Shown: piece by piece, positions 37,589-47,095 of the stretch | How the letters are laid out: the number at the start of each line of letters is the position of its first letter | How positions within the stretch are numbered: the first letter of the stretch is position 1 | NCBI RefSeq assembly: GCF_002940665.1 | Contig: NZ_MIGY01000004.1 | Span: 124,001 to 188,000, forward strand | Length of the DNA stretch: 64,000 nucleotides | Source of the DNA: Xanthomonas arboricola | Lineage (GTDB): Bacteria; Pseudomonadota; Gammaproteobacteria; Xanthomonadales; Xanthomonadaceae | Direction of reading: 5' to 3' | Made by a program: the position numbers and the translations under genes | Notes under the pieces: model-generated | What the model was told of the DNA's origin: nothing | Database searches by the model: none | What the model saw: the letters and a program-made list of their open reading frames with translations, nothing else

Positions 37589-38473
37589 ATGAGCAAGACC
37601 GAACACGGCGTGACCGCCATGGGTGTGATGGCGCTGGAATTGACGGGCGGCACCGTCCCCGAGCGCGGCGCCCTGGCGCCGGAACAGGCCGGCATGCTGG
37701 CCGAACGCATCGGCCGCGACCTGGCGCAGTGGATCCCCGAGGTCCGCGAGCTCGAGCTCAGCGTGGCGATGGCGCACTTCGACCCGGCCGAAGCGCTGCG
37801 GCCCGGCTGGCCGCTGCATCGCCGGCTGGAGGAGCTGCATGCGCGCGCACCCGGGCGCGATCAGGGCCCGCGCGTGCTGGCGTTCGGCGCCGATGCGCAG
37901 GGCGAGATTCCCCTGCCCTTCCAGGCCGACCCGCAGCTGACCGGTGGCGGCCTGCGCGTGCTGCCGTTCCTGCTCTCCGGCGATCCGCAGATCGTGACGA
38001 CGGTGGCCGATGCGATGGAAGACGTGCTGCTGGCCCAGGGCATGGCGCAGGCCGATACCGCGCTGCTGGCGCAGGAAAGCTTCGGCGCACGCATCGAACA
38101 TGCGCGGTATCTCACCGCGAACGATCTGGCCGCAATGATTTCGATGCAGTACGACAACCAGGGCCTGGCCCCGTTGTGGCCGCTGATCGAAGCCGCCCTG
38201 CTGGCGCCGCAGTCCGAAGAGTGGCTGGAACAGCCGCCCGAGCCGGTGCTGCGCTACGTCGATGGCGAAGTGCGCATCGCGCTGTTCGACCCGGCCGGAT
38301 GGTGCGATTACTACGCGCACGACCGCGACAATTGCGAGCGCCTGCGCGGGGTATACGAGCAGTATCTGTCGCGTCAGCGGCAGATGGCCGCAGTGCTGGA
38401 AGCGCATGGCCTGCCCGTGCTGTACGTGCACGTGGAACCGGGCCAGGATCCGCGCCAGGCGTTGGCCGCGTGA
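37589..38473 (+). CDS. Conserved hypothetical protein paired with a VOC protein
   Basis: The 294-residue protein is acidic and soluble, with ELELSVAMAHFDPAEALRPGWPL near residue 60, a LTGGGLRVLPFLLSG strand region and MEDVLLAQGMAQADTALLAQ helices, ending in VLYVHVEPGQDPR. I know no functional name; similar proteins appear restricted to xanthomonads and relatives. The ATG at 37589 replaces an upstream GTG at 37568. The stop overlaps the GTG start of the VOC gene (GTGA), so the two are translationally coupled. It diverges from the thiolase gene. Confidence 0.7.
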   Translation: MSKTEHGVTAMGVMALELTGGTVPERGALAPEQAGMLAERIGRDLAQWIPEVRELELSVAMAHFDPAEALRPGWPLHRRLEELHARAPGRDQGPRVLAFGADAQGEIPLPFQADPQLTGGGLRVLPFLLSGDPQIVTTVADAMEDVLLAQGMAQADTALLAQESFGARIEHARYLTANDLAAMISMQYDNQGLAPLWPLIEAALLAPQSEEWLEQPPEPVLRYVDGEVRIALFDPAGWCDYYAHDRDNCERLRGVYEQYLSRQRQMAAVLEAHGLPVLYVHVEPGQDPRQALAA

Positions 38474-38907
38474 GTCAGGCGCCGGCTTCCACGGCGCCGG
38501 CGTTGCAGGGCGTCTTGGAAACCGGCGTGTATGTGGCAGATCTGGAACGCGCCTGCGCGTTCTATGCCCGCGTGCTGGGACTGGCAGCCATGTACCGCGA
38601 CGCGCGCATGGCCGCGTATGCAATCGCCCCCGGGCAGGTGCTGCTGCTGTTCCTGCAAGGCAGCACCGCCACCACCGTCACGCTGCCGGGCGGCACGATT
38701 CCGCCGCACGATGGCAGCGGGCGGGCACATTACGCACTGGCCATCGCCGCCAATGCGTTGGCCGGATGGGAGGCACATCTACAGGCCTGCGATGTGCCCA
38801 TCGAAGGCCGCACCCAGTGGCCGGGCGGCGGGCAGAGCCTGTACTTCCGCGATCCGGATGCGCATCTGCTGGAGTTGGCAACGCCGGGGCTGTGGCCGAA
38901 TTACTGA
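38470..38907 (+). CDS. VOC-superfamily (glyoxalase/dioxygenase-fold) protein
   Basis: The 145-residue protein is a single VOC domain: GVYVADLERACAFYARVLG, the central strand YAIAPGQVLLLFLQ, HYALAIAANALAGWEAHL and the closing SLYFRDPDAHLLELATPGLW, in which Glu is a metal ligand in the superfamily. It resembles small glyoxalase/bleomycin-resistance proteins; the substrate is unknown. It starts with GTG overlapping the stop of the preceding gene, which is a common coupling pattern. A 30-bp palindrome follows its end. Confidence 0.85.
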   Translation: MSQAPASTAPALQGVLETGVYVADLERACAFYARVLGLAAMYRDARMAAYAIAPGQVLLLFLQGSTATTVTLPGGTIPPHDGSGRAHYALAIAANALAGWEAHLQACDVPIEGRTQWPGGGQSLYFRDPDAHLLELATPGLWPNY

Positions 38908-39020
38908 GTCGCTGATGACGCGGTGCGCACGGCGCCCGGCACTTTGATGCGTGCGAACAGGAAGCATTGAGCATGCCGCACCGCATGACCGGATCGCTCC
39001 CACCGCAGCACAGGAACAAC

Positions 39021-39050
39021 AACGCCGCGGTGATCGATCACCGCGGCGTT
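39021..39050. terminator. Perfect 30-bp palindrome between convergent genes
   Basis: The arm AACGCCGCGGTGATC is repeated in perfect inversion with no loop bases. It lies between the VOC gene and sodC, which converge. It likely acts as a bidirectional terminator, though only a short T-run (GTTTGG) follows on the plus strand. Confidence 0.7.
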
Positions 39051-39075
39051 TGGCCTGGCCGCTGACTTGCCCTGC

Positions 39076-39723
39076 TTACCTGGCTGCAGCCGGCGCGTTG
39101 TCGGTGGTGATCACGCCGCAGGCCAGACGGCCGCCGGCGTTGCCGGTGGGCTGGGTCTTGTAGTCGTCCGCATCGGCATGCACGATCACCGCGTGGCCGG
39201 CGATATCGAACTGGTCGGCCTTGCCGAGATTGACGTTGCTCGACACCGGGCCGTCGATGCTGGCATTGCCCTGCGCATCGGCCTTGATGTTGGGCATGTC
39301 GCCGCCGTGGTGCGGGTCGGCACTGACGGCGCCGTGATCGGATTGGGCCGGATTGAAGTGGCCGCCGGCGCTGCTGCCGTCCGGTGCGCTGCAATCGCCC
39401 TTCTCGTGGATATGGAAGCCGTGTTCGCTGCCGGGCTTGAGGCCACTGAGCTGGCCGGTGACACGCAGCGCGCCGTCGACGATCTTGAAGCTCACCGTGC
39501 CTTTGACATCGCTGCCCTTGGTCGGCTTGAGCTCGGCGGTTGCGGTGGTGGTGGCCGCCGCTTCGGTGACCATGGACGCGGCGTGCTCGCCGCCATGCGC
39601 CGCTTCGGCCGCTGCACCGGCCTGCGGTGCGGGTGCAGGGTCGGCCGGTGCGGGTTCGTCGCGCTTGCACGCGGTCAGCACCAGCGCGGTGGCCAGGAAC
39701 AACGTCGTTGGAAGAATGCGCAT
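39076..39723 (-). CDS. sodC: Periplasmic Cu,Zn superoxide dismutase, lipoprotein
   Basis: The 215-residue protein has a lipoprotein signal (LVLTAC, Cys19) and an Ala/Pro/Glu-rich linker. The Cu,Zn-SOD domain carries copper His in GFHIHEKGDC, a bridging His in GGHFNP, zinc His/Asp in DPHHGGDMPN and the last copper His in VIVHADADDY. Cys in GDC and ACGV form the structural disulfide. It destroys superoxide in the periplasm. AGGAG precedes the ATG at 39723. A second sodC lies 49 bp upstream on the same strand, so the two may be one transcript. Confidence 0.95.
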   Translation of the reverse strand: MRILPTTLFLATALVLTACKRDEPAPADPAPAPQAGAAAEAAHGGEHAASMVTEAAATTTATAELKPTKGSDVKGTVSFKIVDGALRVTGQLSGLKPGSEHGFHIHEKGDCSAPDGSSAGGHFNPAQSDHGAVSADPHHGGDMPNIKADAQGNASIDGPVSSNVNLGKADQFDIAGHAVIVHADADDYKTQPTGNAGGRLACGVITTDNAPAAAR

Positions 39724-39772
39724 GAGAAAACTCCTGTAGAAAGGCCGCAGCTGCAGCCAGGGGTGCCCCGAC

Positions 39773-40372
39773 TCAGGGCTGCGAAGGGGGTGTGCGCCAC
39801 TGGGTGACGCGGATGACGCCGCAGGCCAGGCGTGCGCCGGCATTGCCGCTGGGTTGGCTGCGGTAATCGTCGGCATCGGCATGCACGACCAGCGACTTGC
39901 CGACCACGTCGGTGGGTGCGGCATCGCCGAGGGTGATACCGGCAACGATCATGTCCAGATGCGCGACACCTTCGGCATCGGCACGCAGATTGTCCATGTC
40001 GCCGGCGTGGTGGGGAGCACTGCCGGCACGTCCGTGCGCCGCACCGGCCGGATTGAAATGCGCACCGGCGCTGCTGGCATCGGCGGCGCTGCAGTCGCCC
40101 CGTTCGTGCACATGGAAGCCGGCCACGCCGCCCGGACGCAGGCCACCGACTGTGCCGGTGATGCGGATGCCCTGCAGCGCGGGGACCAGCACCACCCGAC
40201 CGCTGACCAGACTGCCCGACGCCGATGCCAGCGCCGCCTCGGCCTGCTGGACTGGACGCACGGGCACCACCCGCGCCGCCGGGGGTGGAGGCGGGGGCGG
40301 CGGGGGCGTGCTGCTGCAGGCGGCCAGCGCCAGTGCGGTAAGGGCAACGATCGTGGACGATCGGTAACGCAT
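39773..40372 (-). CDS. sodC: Second Cu,Zn superoxide dismutase lipoprotein
   Basis: The 199-residue protein has lipobox LALAAC (Cys19), then a run of prolines (TPPPPPPPPP) as a flexible spacer. The SOD domain has the metal ligands of GFHVHERGDC, AGAHFNP, PHHAGDMDN and LVVHADADDY. All seven ligands and both disulfide cysteines are kept, so it should be active. It shares the cell envelope with the adjacent SodC, from which it has diverged well beyond a recent copy. The intergenic region upstream (40373-40738) holds only a dispersed palindrome. Confidence 0.94.
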   Translation of the reverse strand: MRYRSSTIVALTALALAACSSTPPPPPPPPPAARVVPVRPVQQAEAALASASGSLVSGRVVLVPALQGIRITGTVGGLRPGGVAGFHVHERGDCSAADASSAGAHFNPAGAAHGRAGSAPHHAGDMDNLRADAEGVAHLDMIVAGITLGDAAPTDVVGKSLVVHADADDYRSQPSGNAGARLACGVIRVTQWRTPPSQP

Positions 40373-40704
40373 CGAGCTGTTCTCCTGATCAGGCTGAAAA
40401 CCTATGCGGGCGCATGTTCACATGTCATGAAATGCAACCGCCGGCAGCACAGGAGTTTACGGGGTTGGTGTGGTGGGTCGGGTTGTTAGATGTTGTGCGA
40501 GGTTCCAGCCACGGTGCGCGAGCTGCCTGGACGATGGCGTCGGCATGTCAGGGCTGCGCTGGCGTCATCGACGGCACGGGATGCGGCGGCGTGCCACGCA
40601 TCAACGCTTGCCGCGGGCAATGTCAGGCAGCCTCGGCGCGATCAAGGCATCGTTGGAATAGCTGCGCGTGCAGTAGCGCTTTCATCGGCACAGGGACCCT
40701 CACC

Positions 40705-40726
40705 CCCCTCTCCCATAGGAGAGGGG
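40705..40726. repeat. Dispersed palindromic repeat, inverted copy
   Basis: CCCCTCTCC and GGAGAGGGG with a 4-bp loop. On the minus strand the flank reads GGGTGAGGGT, the same as the copy at 5522-5543. It lies 13 bp beyond the ntrC stop, so here it could serve as the ntrC terminator hairpin. Confidence 0.7.
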
Positions 40727-40738
40727 CTTGGACCCAGA

Positions 40739-42169
40739 TCAGCGGCGCTTGCGCCCCGGGCCGAGTTTGCGGGTGACGGTGTTGCGGCCCAGCCCCAATC
40801 GGGCGGCGGCTTCGGCACGGCGGCCCTGGGTGAGTTGCAGGGCGGCTTCGAGCAGGGTCTTGTCCAGGCGTTCGCGGGCTTCGGCGTGCAGGCCCTGGGC
40901 GCCTTCGCTCAGGCGTTGCGCGGCCCAGCTGGAGAGCATCTCGTCCCATTGCCCGTCGCCGCGGCCGGCACGCTGGCGGCGGCCGCCGCGCGCCAGTGCC
41001 AATTCGACGTCGACCACGTCGATGATGTCGGCAGTGGCCAGGGCCGCCAGGCGCCAGCAGACGTTTTCCAGTTCGCGCACGTTGCCGGGCCAATCGTATT
41101 GGCGGAGTTGTTCCAGTGCGGCCGAGGACAGCCGCTTGGGCAGCATGTCGAGCTTGCGCCCGGCCATGGCCAGGAAATTCTCGGCCAGTTGCGCGATATC
41201 GCCACGGCGTTCGCGCAGCGGCGGCAATTGCAGGCGCACCACGTCCAGGCGATGCAACAGGTCGGCACGGAAGCGGCCTTGCTCGACCAGCGCCTCCAGG
41301 TCCTGGTGGGTGGCGGCGATCACGCGTACATCGACGCGGATCAGCTCGCGCCCGCCGACCCGGAAGAATTCGTTCTCGGCCAGCACGCGCAGCAGGCGGG
41401 TCTGCAGCGGCAGCGGCATGTCGCCGATTTCGTCCAGAAACAGCGTGCCGCCGTCGGCCTGTTCGAAGCGGCCGATATGGCGTTTGGTGGCGCCGGTGAA
41501 GGCGCCGGTTTCGTGGCCGAACAATTCGCTTTCCAGCAGTTCCGCCGGAATGGCGGCGGTGTTGAGCGCGACGAAGGGTTTGCGCGCGCGCGGCGATTCG
41601 TTATGCAGCGCGCGCGCGACCAGTTCCTTGCCGGTGCCGGTCTCGCCGTTGATCAGCACCGACAGCGGTGCCTGGGCCAGCCGGCCGATCGCGCGGAACA
41701 GCGCCTGCATCGCTGGGGTGTCGCCGATCAGCGCCGCCGAGCCTTCTGCCAACGGTGTCCCGACGATCTCCTCGACACCGGCATCGGCATCCGGCAGCGC
41801 CCGTGCGGCCAAGGCCACCGCATCGTCCAGATCGAAGGGCTTGGACAGGAACTCGTGCGCGCCGCCACGGAAGGCGCCGGCGGTACTGGCGACATCGGTA
41901 TAGGCCGACATCACGATCACCGGCAATTGCGGGTGCCTGGACTTGAGCTTGTCGAGCAGGCTCAGGCCGTCTTCGCCGGGCATGCGCACGTCGGTGAACA
42001 ACAGATCCGGCGTAGGCCGCATGGCCAGTGCCTGCAATGCGGCAGCGGCACTCTCGAAGCCATCCACGGCATAGCCGGCATCGCGCAAGGCGGTGGACAG
42101 CACGAAACGGACCGAACGGTCGTCGTCGACCACCCAGATGTGGTGGGATGCGGCGGCGGCCTCAGCCAT
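40739..42169 (-). CDS. ntrC: Nitrogen regulator NtrC (GlnG), sigma-54 activator
   Basis: The 476-residue protein has a receiver with Asp60 (LLFTDVRMPG), the AAA+ domain with Walker A GETGTGKE near 175 and the standard GAFTGA loop at 222-227, and a C-terminal Fis helix-turn-helix (GRRAEAAARLGLGRNTVTRKL). It activates nitrogen-starvation genes at sigma-54 promoters when phosphorylated by NtrB. The start overlaps the ntrB stop by 8 bp. Sites matching the NtrC consensus occur at 43218-43234 and 47096-47144. An intergenic palindrome follows at 40705-40726. Confidence 0.97.
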   Translation of the reverse strand: MAEAAAASHHIWVVDDDRSVRFVLSTALRDAGYAVDGFESAAAALQALAMRPTPDLLFTDVRMPGEDGLSLLDKLKSRHPQLPVIVMSAYTDVASTAGAFRGGAHEFLSKPFDLDDAVALAARALPDADAGVEEIVGTPLAEGSAALIGDTPAMQALFRAIGRLAQAPLSVLINGETGTGKELVARALHNESPRARKPFVALNTAAIPAELLESELFGHETGAFTGATKRHIGRFEQADGGTLFLDEIGDMPLPLQTRLLRVLAENEFFRVGGRELIRVDVRVIAATHQDLEALVEQGRFRADLLHRLDVVRLQLPPLRERRGDIAQLAENFLAMAGRKLDMLPKRLSSAALEQLRQYDWPGNVRELENVCWRLAALATADIIDVVDVELALARGGRRQRAGRGDGQWDEMLSSWAAQRLSEGAQGLHAEARERLDKTLLEAALQLTQGRRAEAAARLGLGRNTVTRKLGPGRKRR

Positions 42170-43217
42170 GCGGATGGTCCTTGTCGTGATTGCCGGCCAG
42201 CTCGGGCAACAGCAGGGTGAAAACGGTATGCCCCGGCCGCGAGCGGTAGGTCAGCGTGCCGTGGTGTTCGCGCGAGACCTGCTGGGCCAGCGCCAGACCC
42301 AGCCCGCTGCCTTCGGCACGTCCGCTGACCAGCGGCAGGAACAGGTGCTCGGCCAGTTCCTCCGGCACGCCGCCGCCGTCGTCGATGATCTCCAGCCGCA
42401 GCGACATCGCATGCACGCGGTCGCGGATGCGCTGGCCGTGCTCGACGCGGGTGCGCAGGGTCACCCGCGTGGCGCCGGCCTGGAACGCATTGCGCACCAG
42501 ATTCCACACCGCCTGGGTCAGGCGGTCGCCATCGCCGAGGATCTCGGGAATGCTGGGGTCGTAATCGCGCTGCACCTGCACCGACCAGCCGCCCTCGGCT
42601 TCGGCCAGGCGCAGCACGCGTTCGAGCACGACGTGGATGTTGAGATGGTCGTGCGGGCGCGCCGGCGTGGGCGAGAGCAGGCGTTCGAGCAAGGTGTTGA
42701 GGCGTTCGATCTCGGTGCCGATCAACTCGATCAGCTCGCGCTCGTCTTCGTCGCGCCCGGCCGAGCGCCGCGCCAGCAGCTGCGCCGCGCCCTTGAGCCC
42801 GGCCAACGGATTGCGCAGTTCGTGCGCCAGGCCCTTGAGCGCGGCGCTCAAGGCGTTGGGCAGCGCATGGGTGGGATCCAGCGCGGGGAATTCGTCGACC
42901 GGATGGGTTTCCAGCAGCCAGCCGCCGTCGTCCAGCCGCGACAGCCAGCCTTCGGCAAAGCGCGGTGCGTCATTGGGCAGGCCCAGTGCCAGCCGATGCA
43001 GGCGCAGCACGTCCCGCTCGTCGTTGAGCAGGAAACGGGCGAGCGCATCGCCCTGTACTTCCAGCGCGGCCAGCGGTTGATCGACCAGGCGCCGCGCACT
43101 GACCCCAAGCCAGCGCGCGAAGGCGGGATTGACGCCCAGCACGCGACCTTCGCGGTCGGTCCAGGCCACCGGCGTGCCCAGGCTGTCCAGCGACGGGAGT
43201 AGGGACGACATCAGCAT
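42162..43217 (-). CDS. ntrB: Nitrogen sensor kinase NtrB (GlnL)
   Basis: The 351-residue cytoplasmic kinase has an N-terminal PAS domain (GTPVAWTDREGRVLGVNPAF), phosphoacceptor His132 in GLAHELRNPLAGLKGAAQLL and the ATPase boxes (VWNLVRNAFQAGA; GSGLGLALAQQV). It lacks membrane segments, as expected for NtrB, which PII controls. The ATG at 43217 (or the third codon ATG at 43211) is covered by an NtrC-type palindrome at 43218-43234, suggesting that NtrC represses its own operon. It overlaps ntrC by 8 bp. Confidence 0.96.
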   Translation of the reverse strand: MLMSSLLPSLDSLGTPVAWTDREGRVLGVNPAFARWLGVSARRLVDQPLAALEVQGDALARFLLNDERDVLRLHRLALGLPNDAPRFAEGWLSRLDDGGWLLETHPVDEFPALDPTHALPNALSAALKGLAHELRNPLAGLKGAAQLLARRSAGRDEDERELIELIGTEIERLNTLLERLLSPTPARPHDHLNIHVVLERVLRLAEAEGGWSVQVQRDYDPSIPEILGDGDRLTQAVWNLVRNAFQAGATRVTLRTRVEHGQRIRDRVHAMSLRLEIIDDGGGVPEELAEHLFLPLVSGRAEGSGLGLALAQQVSREHHGTLTYRSRPGHTVFTLLLPELAGNHDKDHPHG

Positions 43218-43234
43218 TGCACCAATTTAGTGCA
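43218..43234. promoter_or_regulatory. NtrC-binding palindrome over the ntrB start
   Basis: TGCACCAATTTAGTGCA has the GCAC-N7-GTGC core of NtrC sites. It adjoins the ntrB start codon and covers its ribosome-site region. Binding here would block transcription or leader use, so autorepression is the likeliest role. Confidence 0.7.
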
Positions 43235-43448
43235 AACACGATCGGCCTGCGCATGTGGCGCGCAGAATCGAGCATGCAGGAAAGAATTCGGGGCCGGACG
43301 GCGGCAGGTCGCACCGATCCAGCGGGCATCCGCGCCGACAGTCACGGGCGTGGGGCTGGTCATGCAGACACCTCGGCAGTTGGTCCGCGGCCGGCGGGGC
43401 AGCGGGGAAAACGGACCCGGCAAGGCGCTCCCGGCCGGGTCGTTGCGC

Positions 43449-43474
43449 CACCCGCGGCAGCGTGGCCGCGGGTG
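43449..43474 (-). terminator. Hairpin after amtB
   Basis: A perfect 10-bp stem (CACCCGCGGC / GCCGCGGGTG) with a 6-nt loop lies 7 bp beyond the amtB stop; no T-tract follows. A second imperfect GC-rich hairpin is just beyond, near 43400-43443. Confidence 0.5.
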
Positions 43475-43481
43475 TGCATGC

Positions 43482-44924
43482 TCAGGACTCGTATGCCGCT
43501 TCGCCGTGCGAGGTGATATCCAGGCCCTCGCGTTCGGCTTCTTCGGTGACGCGCAGGCCGAACACCAGCTTGGCCGCCAGGAAGCCCACCACCGACACCA
43601 CGCCGATCCACACCAGGGTGATACCCACGCCCAACGCCTGGATGCCGACCTGATGCACGATGTCGTAATCGCCGCCCTTCTGGCCACCCAGCGACGCCGC
43701 CGAGAACACGCCGGTCAGGATCGCGCCGATGATGCCGCCCAGGCCATGCACGCCGAACACGTCCAGGCTGTCGTCGGCGCCCAGCAGGCGCTTGAGGCCA
43801 GTGACGCCCCACACGCACAGCACGCCGGCGGCCAGGCCGATGACGATCGCGCCGAACGGACCCACCGTGCCGCAGGCCGGGGTGATGCCGACCAGGCCGG
43901 CAACCATGCCCGACGCCACGCCCAGCGCGGACGACTTGCCCTTGATGATCTTCTCGGTCAGCGACCAGCCCAGGATGGCGGCGGCGGTGGCGAGCAAGGT
44001 GTTGAGGAAGGCCAGCGCCGCACCGGCATTGGCTTCCAGGTTGGAGCCGGCGTTGAAGCCGAACCAGCCCACCCACAGCAACGAGGCGCCGACGAAGGTC
44101 AGGGTCACGTTGTGCGGCTTGATCGCCTCGCGGCCCAGGCCGGCCCGCTTGCCGACGAAGTAGGCGCCGACCAGGCCGGCGATACCGGCGTTGATGTGGA
44201 CCACCGTGCCGCCGGCAAAATCCAGCGCGCCCAAGCCGAACAGGTAGCCACCGGTGGCCCAGACCATGTGCGCCAGCGGCAGATAGCCGAAGGTGAACCA
44301 GATCACCGAGAACAGCAGCACCGCGGCGAACTTGGCGCGTTCGGCGAAGGCGCCGACGATCAGTGCACCGGTGATGCCGGCAAAGGTCGCCTGGAACGCC
44401 ACGAACACGTATTCCGGCAGGCTGACGCCCTTGGTGAAGGTGGCCGCCAGCGTTTCGATGGTCACGCCCTTGAGCAGCGCCTTGTCCAGGTTGCCGATCC
44501 ATGGGCCTTCGCCGGAGAACGCCAGGCTGTAGCCATACACCACCCACAGGATGGTGAGCAGCGAGAACACCACGGCGACCTGGATCAGCACCGACAACAC
44601 GTTCTTGGCGCGCACCATGCCGCCGTAGAACAACGCCAGGCCCGGTACCACCATCAGCAGCACCAGCAGCGTGGAGGTCAGCATCCAGGCGACATCGCCC
44701 TTCTCCACCACCGGGGCGGACTCGGCCGCGGCCACCGGTGCGGCGGGCGGCTGCGCCGACGGCAGCGGTTCGGTGGTGACCGGCTCGGTCGGTAGCGGGG
44801 TGACCTGCGGGGTCGACTGCGCGTGCGCGCTGCCCATGCCGCCCGCCACCAGCGCGCTGAACAGCATCAACATGCAGACACTGTAGAACCGGGCTTTCCA
44901 CCCGGCAAAAAGGGCTGTCTTCAT
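43482..44924 (-). CDS. amtB: Ammonium channel AmtB
   Basis: The 480-residue protein has a signal peptide (residues ~1-46), a Pro/Ala-rich periplasmic stretch, and eleven predicted transmembrane helices. The Amt signature GGTVVHINAGIAGL contains the first pore His, and the second is in DVFGVHGLGG. It conducts ammonia into the cell and is blocked by PII. The ATG at 44924 has GGAG upstream; it lies 22 bp after glnK, the conserved partner. The short Pro-rich N-terminal extension before the first channel helix is longer than in E. coli. Confidence 0.96.
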   Translation of the reverse strand: MKTALFAGWKARFYSVCMLMLFSALVAGGMGSAHAQSTPQVTPLPTEPVTTEPLPSAQPPAAPVAAAESAPVVEKGDVAWMLTSTLLVLLMVVPGLALFYGGMVRAKNVLSVLIQVAVVFSLLTILWVVYGYSLAFSGEGPWIGNLDKALLKGVTIETLAATFTKGVSLPEYVFVAFQATFAGITGALIVGAFAERAKFAAVLLFSVIWFTFGYLPLAHMVWATGGYLFGLGALDFAGGTVVHINAGIAGLVGAYFVGKRAGLGREAIKPHNVTLTFVGASLLWVGWFGFNAGSNLEANAGAALAFLNTLLATAAAILGWSLTEKIIKGKSSALGVASGMVAGLVGITPACGTVGPFGAIVIGLAAGVLCVWGVTGLKRLLGADDSLDVFGVHGLGGIIGAILTGVFSAASLGGQKGGDYDIVHQVGIQALGVGITLVWIGVVSVVGFLAAKLVFGLRVTEEAEREGLDITSHGEAAYES

Positions 44925-44946
44925 AAGAACTCCGGGGATGGGGAAC

Positions 44947-45339
<393 letters not shown>

Positions 45340-45514
45340 TCATTCACCTGGATGCCAACCCCGGCATCCGCGCGTTCGCGATGACGCAGACCTCGGCCGA
45401 TGCCGATGCATCCGCCTCGTGGGAGAGGTCTGGCCCGCGCCCCGCGAACTGTGTGCGCTCTCAATACCCCTTCAATCCACGGCCGATGCCGTGGACCGAT
45501 CGAACATGTGCGGC

Positions 45515-45548
45515 GATGGCGGAGGTGGGAGGGGGGGCCTCCGCCATC
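45515..45548 (-). terminator. Terminator hairpin of glnA
   Basis: A perfect 11-bp stem (GATGGCGGAGG / CCTCCGCCATC) with a G-rich loop of 12 nt begins 13 bp after the glnA stop. There is no clear T-tract, so partial read-through into glnK-amtB is possible. Confidence 0.65.
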
Positions 45549-45561
45549 ACCGCGGTGGAAC

Positions 45562-46971
45562 TCAGTTGCCGTAGTACAGCTGGTACTCCAACGGGTGGGT
45601 CGCAGCACGGAACTTGGTGACTTCCTGCATCTTCAGCGCGATGTAGCCGTCGATGAAGTCGTCGCTCATCACGCCGCCGGCCTTGAGGAACTCGCGGTCC
45701 TTGTCCAGCGCTTCCAGCGCCTGATCCAGGCTGGAGCAGACCTGCGGGATCAGCTTCTCTTCTTCCGGCGGCAGGTCGTACAGGTCCTTGTCGCTCGGCG
45801 CGCCCGGGTCGATCTGGTTCTTGATGCCGTCCAGGCCGGCCATCATCAATGCGGTGAAGGTCAGGTAGCCGGACTGCAACGGATCGGGGAAGCGCATTTC
45901 GATACGGCGCGCCTTCGGGTTGGTGACCCACGGAATACGGCACGAGGCCGAACGGTTGCGGGCCGAATAGGCCAGCATCACCGGCGCCTCGAAGCCCGGG
46001 ACCAGACGCTTGTAGCTGTTGGTGCCGGAGTTGGAGAAGGCGTTGATCGCACGCGCGTGTTTGAAGATGCCGCCGATGTACCACAGCGCCATCTGCGACA
46101 GGCCGCCGTAACCGTCGCCGGAGAACAGGTTGACGCCGCCCTTGGTCAGCGACTGGTGCACGTGCATGCCCGAGCCGTTGTCGCCCACGATGGGCTTGGG
46201 CATGAAGGTCGCGGTCTTGCCGTTGCGGTAGGCGACGTTCTTGATGATGTACTTCATCGTCAGCAGTTCGTCGGCCTTCTGCACCAGCGAGCTGAACTTG
46301 GTGCCGATCTCGCACTGGCCGGCGGTGGCCACTTCGTGGTGGTGCACTTCGGTCTCGATGCCGACCTGTTCCAGCGTCTTGATCATCTCCGCGCGCAGGT
46401 CGTGCAGCGTGTCGGTCGGCGGAACCGGGAAGTAGCCACCCTTCACGCCAGGACGGTAGCCGCTGTTGCCGCCGTCGTACTTGGCGCCGGTGTTCCAGGC
46501 AGCCTCTTCCGAGCCGACCTGGAAGAAGGTGTGGCCCATGTCGTTGGCAAAGCGCACCGAATCGAAGATGAAGAATTCCGGCTCCGGGCCGAAGAACGCC
46601 TGGTCGGCGGTGCCGGAGGACTTCAGGTAGGCCTCGGCGCGCTTGGCGATGCCGCGCGGGTCGCGCTCATAGCTCTGCATGGTGGCCGGATCGAGGATGT
46701 CGCAGGTCAGCACGATGGTCGGATCGGCGAAGAACGGATCCAGATACGCAGTGCCGGCGTCCGGGAGCAGGACCATGTCCGACTCGTTGATGCCCTTCCA
46801 ACCCGCGATTGAGCTGCCGTCGAACATCTTGCCTTCTTCGAACAGCGCCGGCTCGATGATGTTGGCCGGAAAGGTGATGTGCTGCTGTACACCACGCATA
46901 TCGACGAAGCGCAGGTCGACAAACTCGACCTTGTTGTCCTTGATCAGCTTTTCAACATTTTCCACGGACAT
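45562..46971 (-). CDS. glnA: Glutamine synthetase type I
   Basis: The 469-residue protein is a bacterial GSI: the Asp50-type loop in [11 protein letters not shown], metal and substrate ligands in [23 protein letters not shown] and the later RIPW region, and the adenylylation site Tyr398 in DLYDLPPEE. It makes glutamine from glutamate and ammonium and is the main assimilation route under low nitrogen. Its upstream region has a sigma-54 promoter (47019-47033) and two NtrC sites. glnK-amtB follow on the same strand 276 bp away. Confidence 0.98.
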   Translation of the reverse strand: MSVENVEKLIKDNKVEFVDLRFVDMRGVQQHITFPANIIEPALFEEGKMFDGSSIAGWKGINESDMVLLPDAGTAYLDPFFADPTIVLTCDILDPATMQSYERDPRGIAKRAEAYLKSSGTADQAFFGPEPEFFIFDSVRFANDMGHTFFQVGSEEAAWNTGAKYDGGNSGYRPGVKGGYFPVPPTDTLHDLRAEMIKTLEQVGIETEVHHHEVATAGQCEIGTKFSSLVQKADELLTMKYIIKNVAYRNGKTATFMPKPIVGDNGSGMHVHQSLTKGGVNLFSGDGYGGLSQMALWYIGGIFKHARAINAFSNSGTNSYKRLVPGFEAPVMLAYSARNRSASCRIPWVTNPKARRIEMRFPDPLQSGYLTFTALMMAGLDGIKNQIDPGAPSDKDLYDLPPEEEKLIPQVCSSLDQALEALDKDREFLKAGGVMSDDFIDGYIALKMQEVTKFRAATHPLEYQLYYGN

Positions 46972-47018
46972 CGGAAGAAACCTCTGCAGGAGTTAAGTGG
47001 CTCGTGGGCGGAACTACA

Positions 47019-47033
47019 GCAGGGACCATGCCA
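47019..47033 (-). promoter_or_regulatory. Sigma-54 promoter of glnA
   Basis: On the minus strand TGGCATGGTCCCTGC has GG and GC exactly ten bases apart and matches 9 of the 10 best-conserved -24/-12 positions closely enough for a sigma-54 promoter. Transcription would start near 47007, giving a leader of about 36 nt before glnA. Confidence 0.7.
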
Positions 47034-47095
47034 AGCGCCGCATCTTCACAAGTTGTTGATTTTGCTCGCATCGCTTGAGGCCGCTCACGGCTAAT

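Noticed and set aside
43230-44795. 521-codon open frame antisense to amtB
   Set aside because: It is His/Gln/Arg-rich with no signature and overlaps a certain ammonium channel gene.
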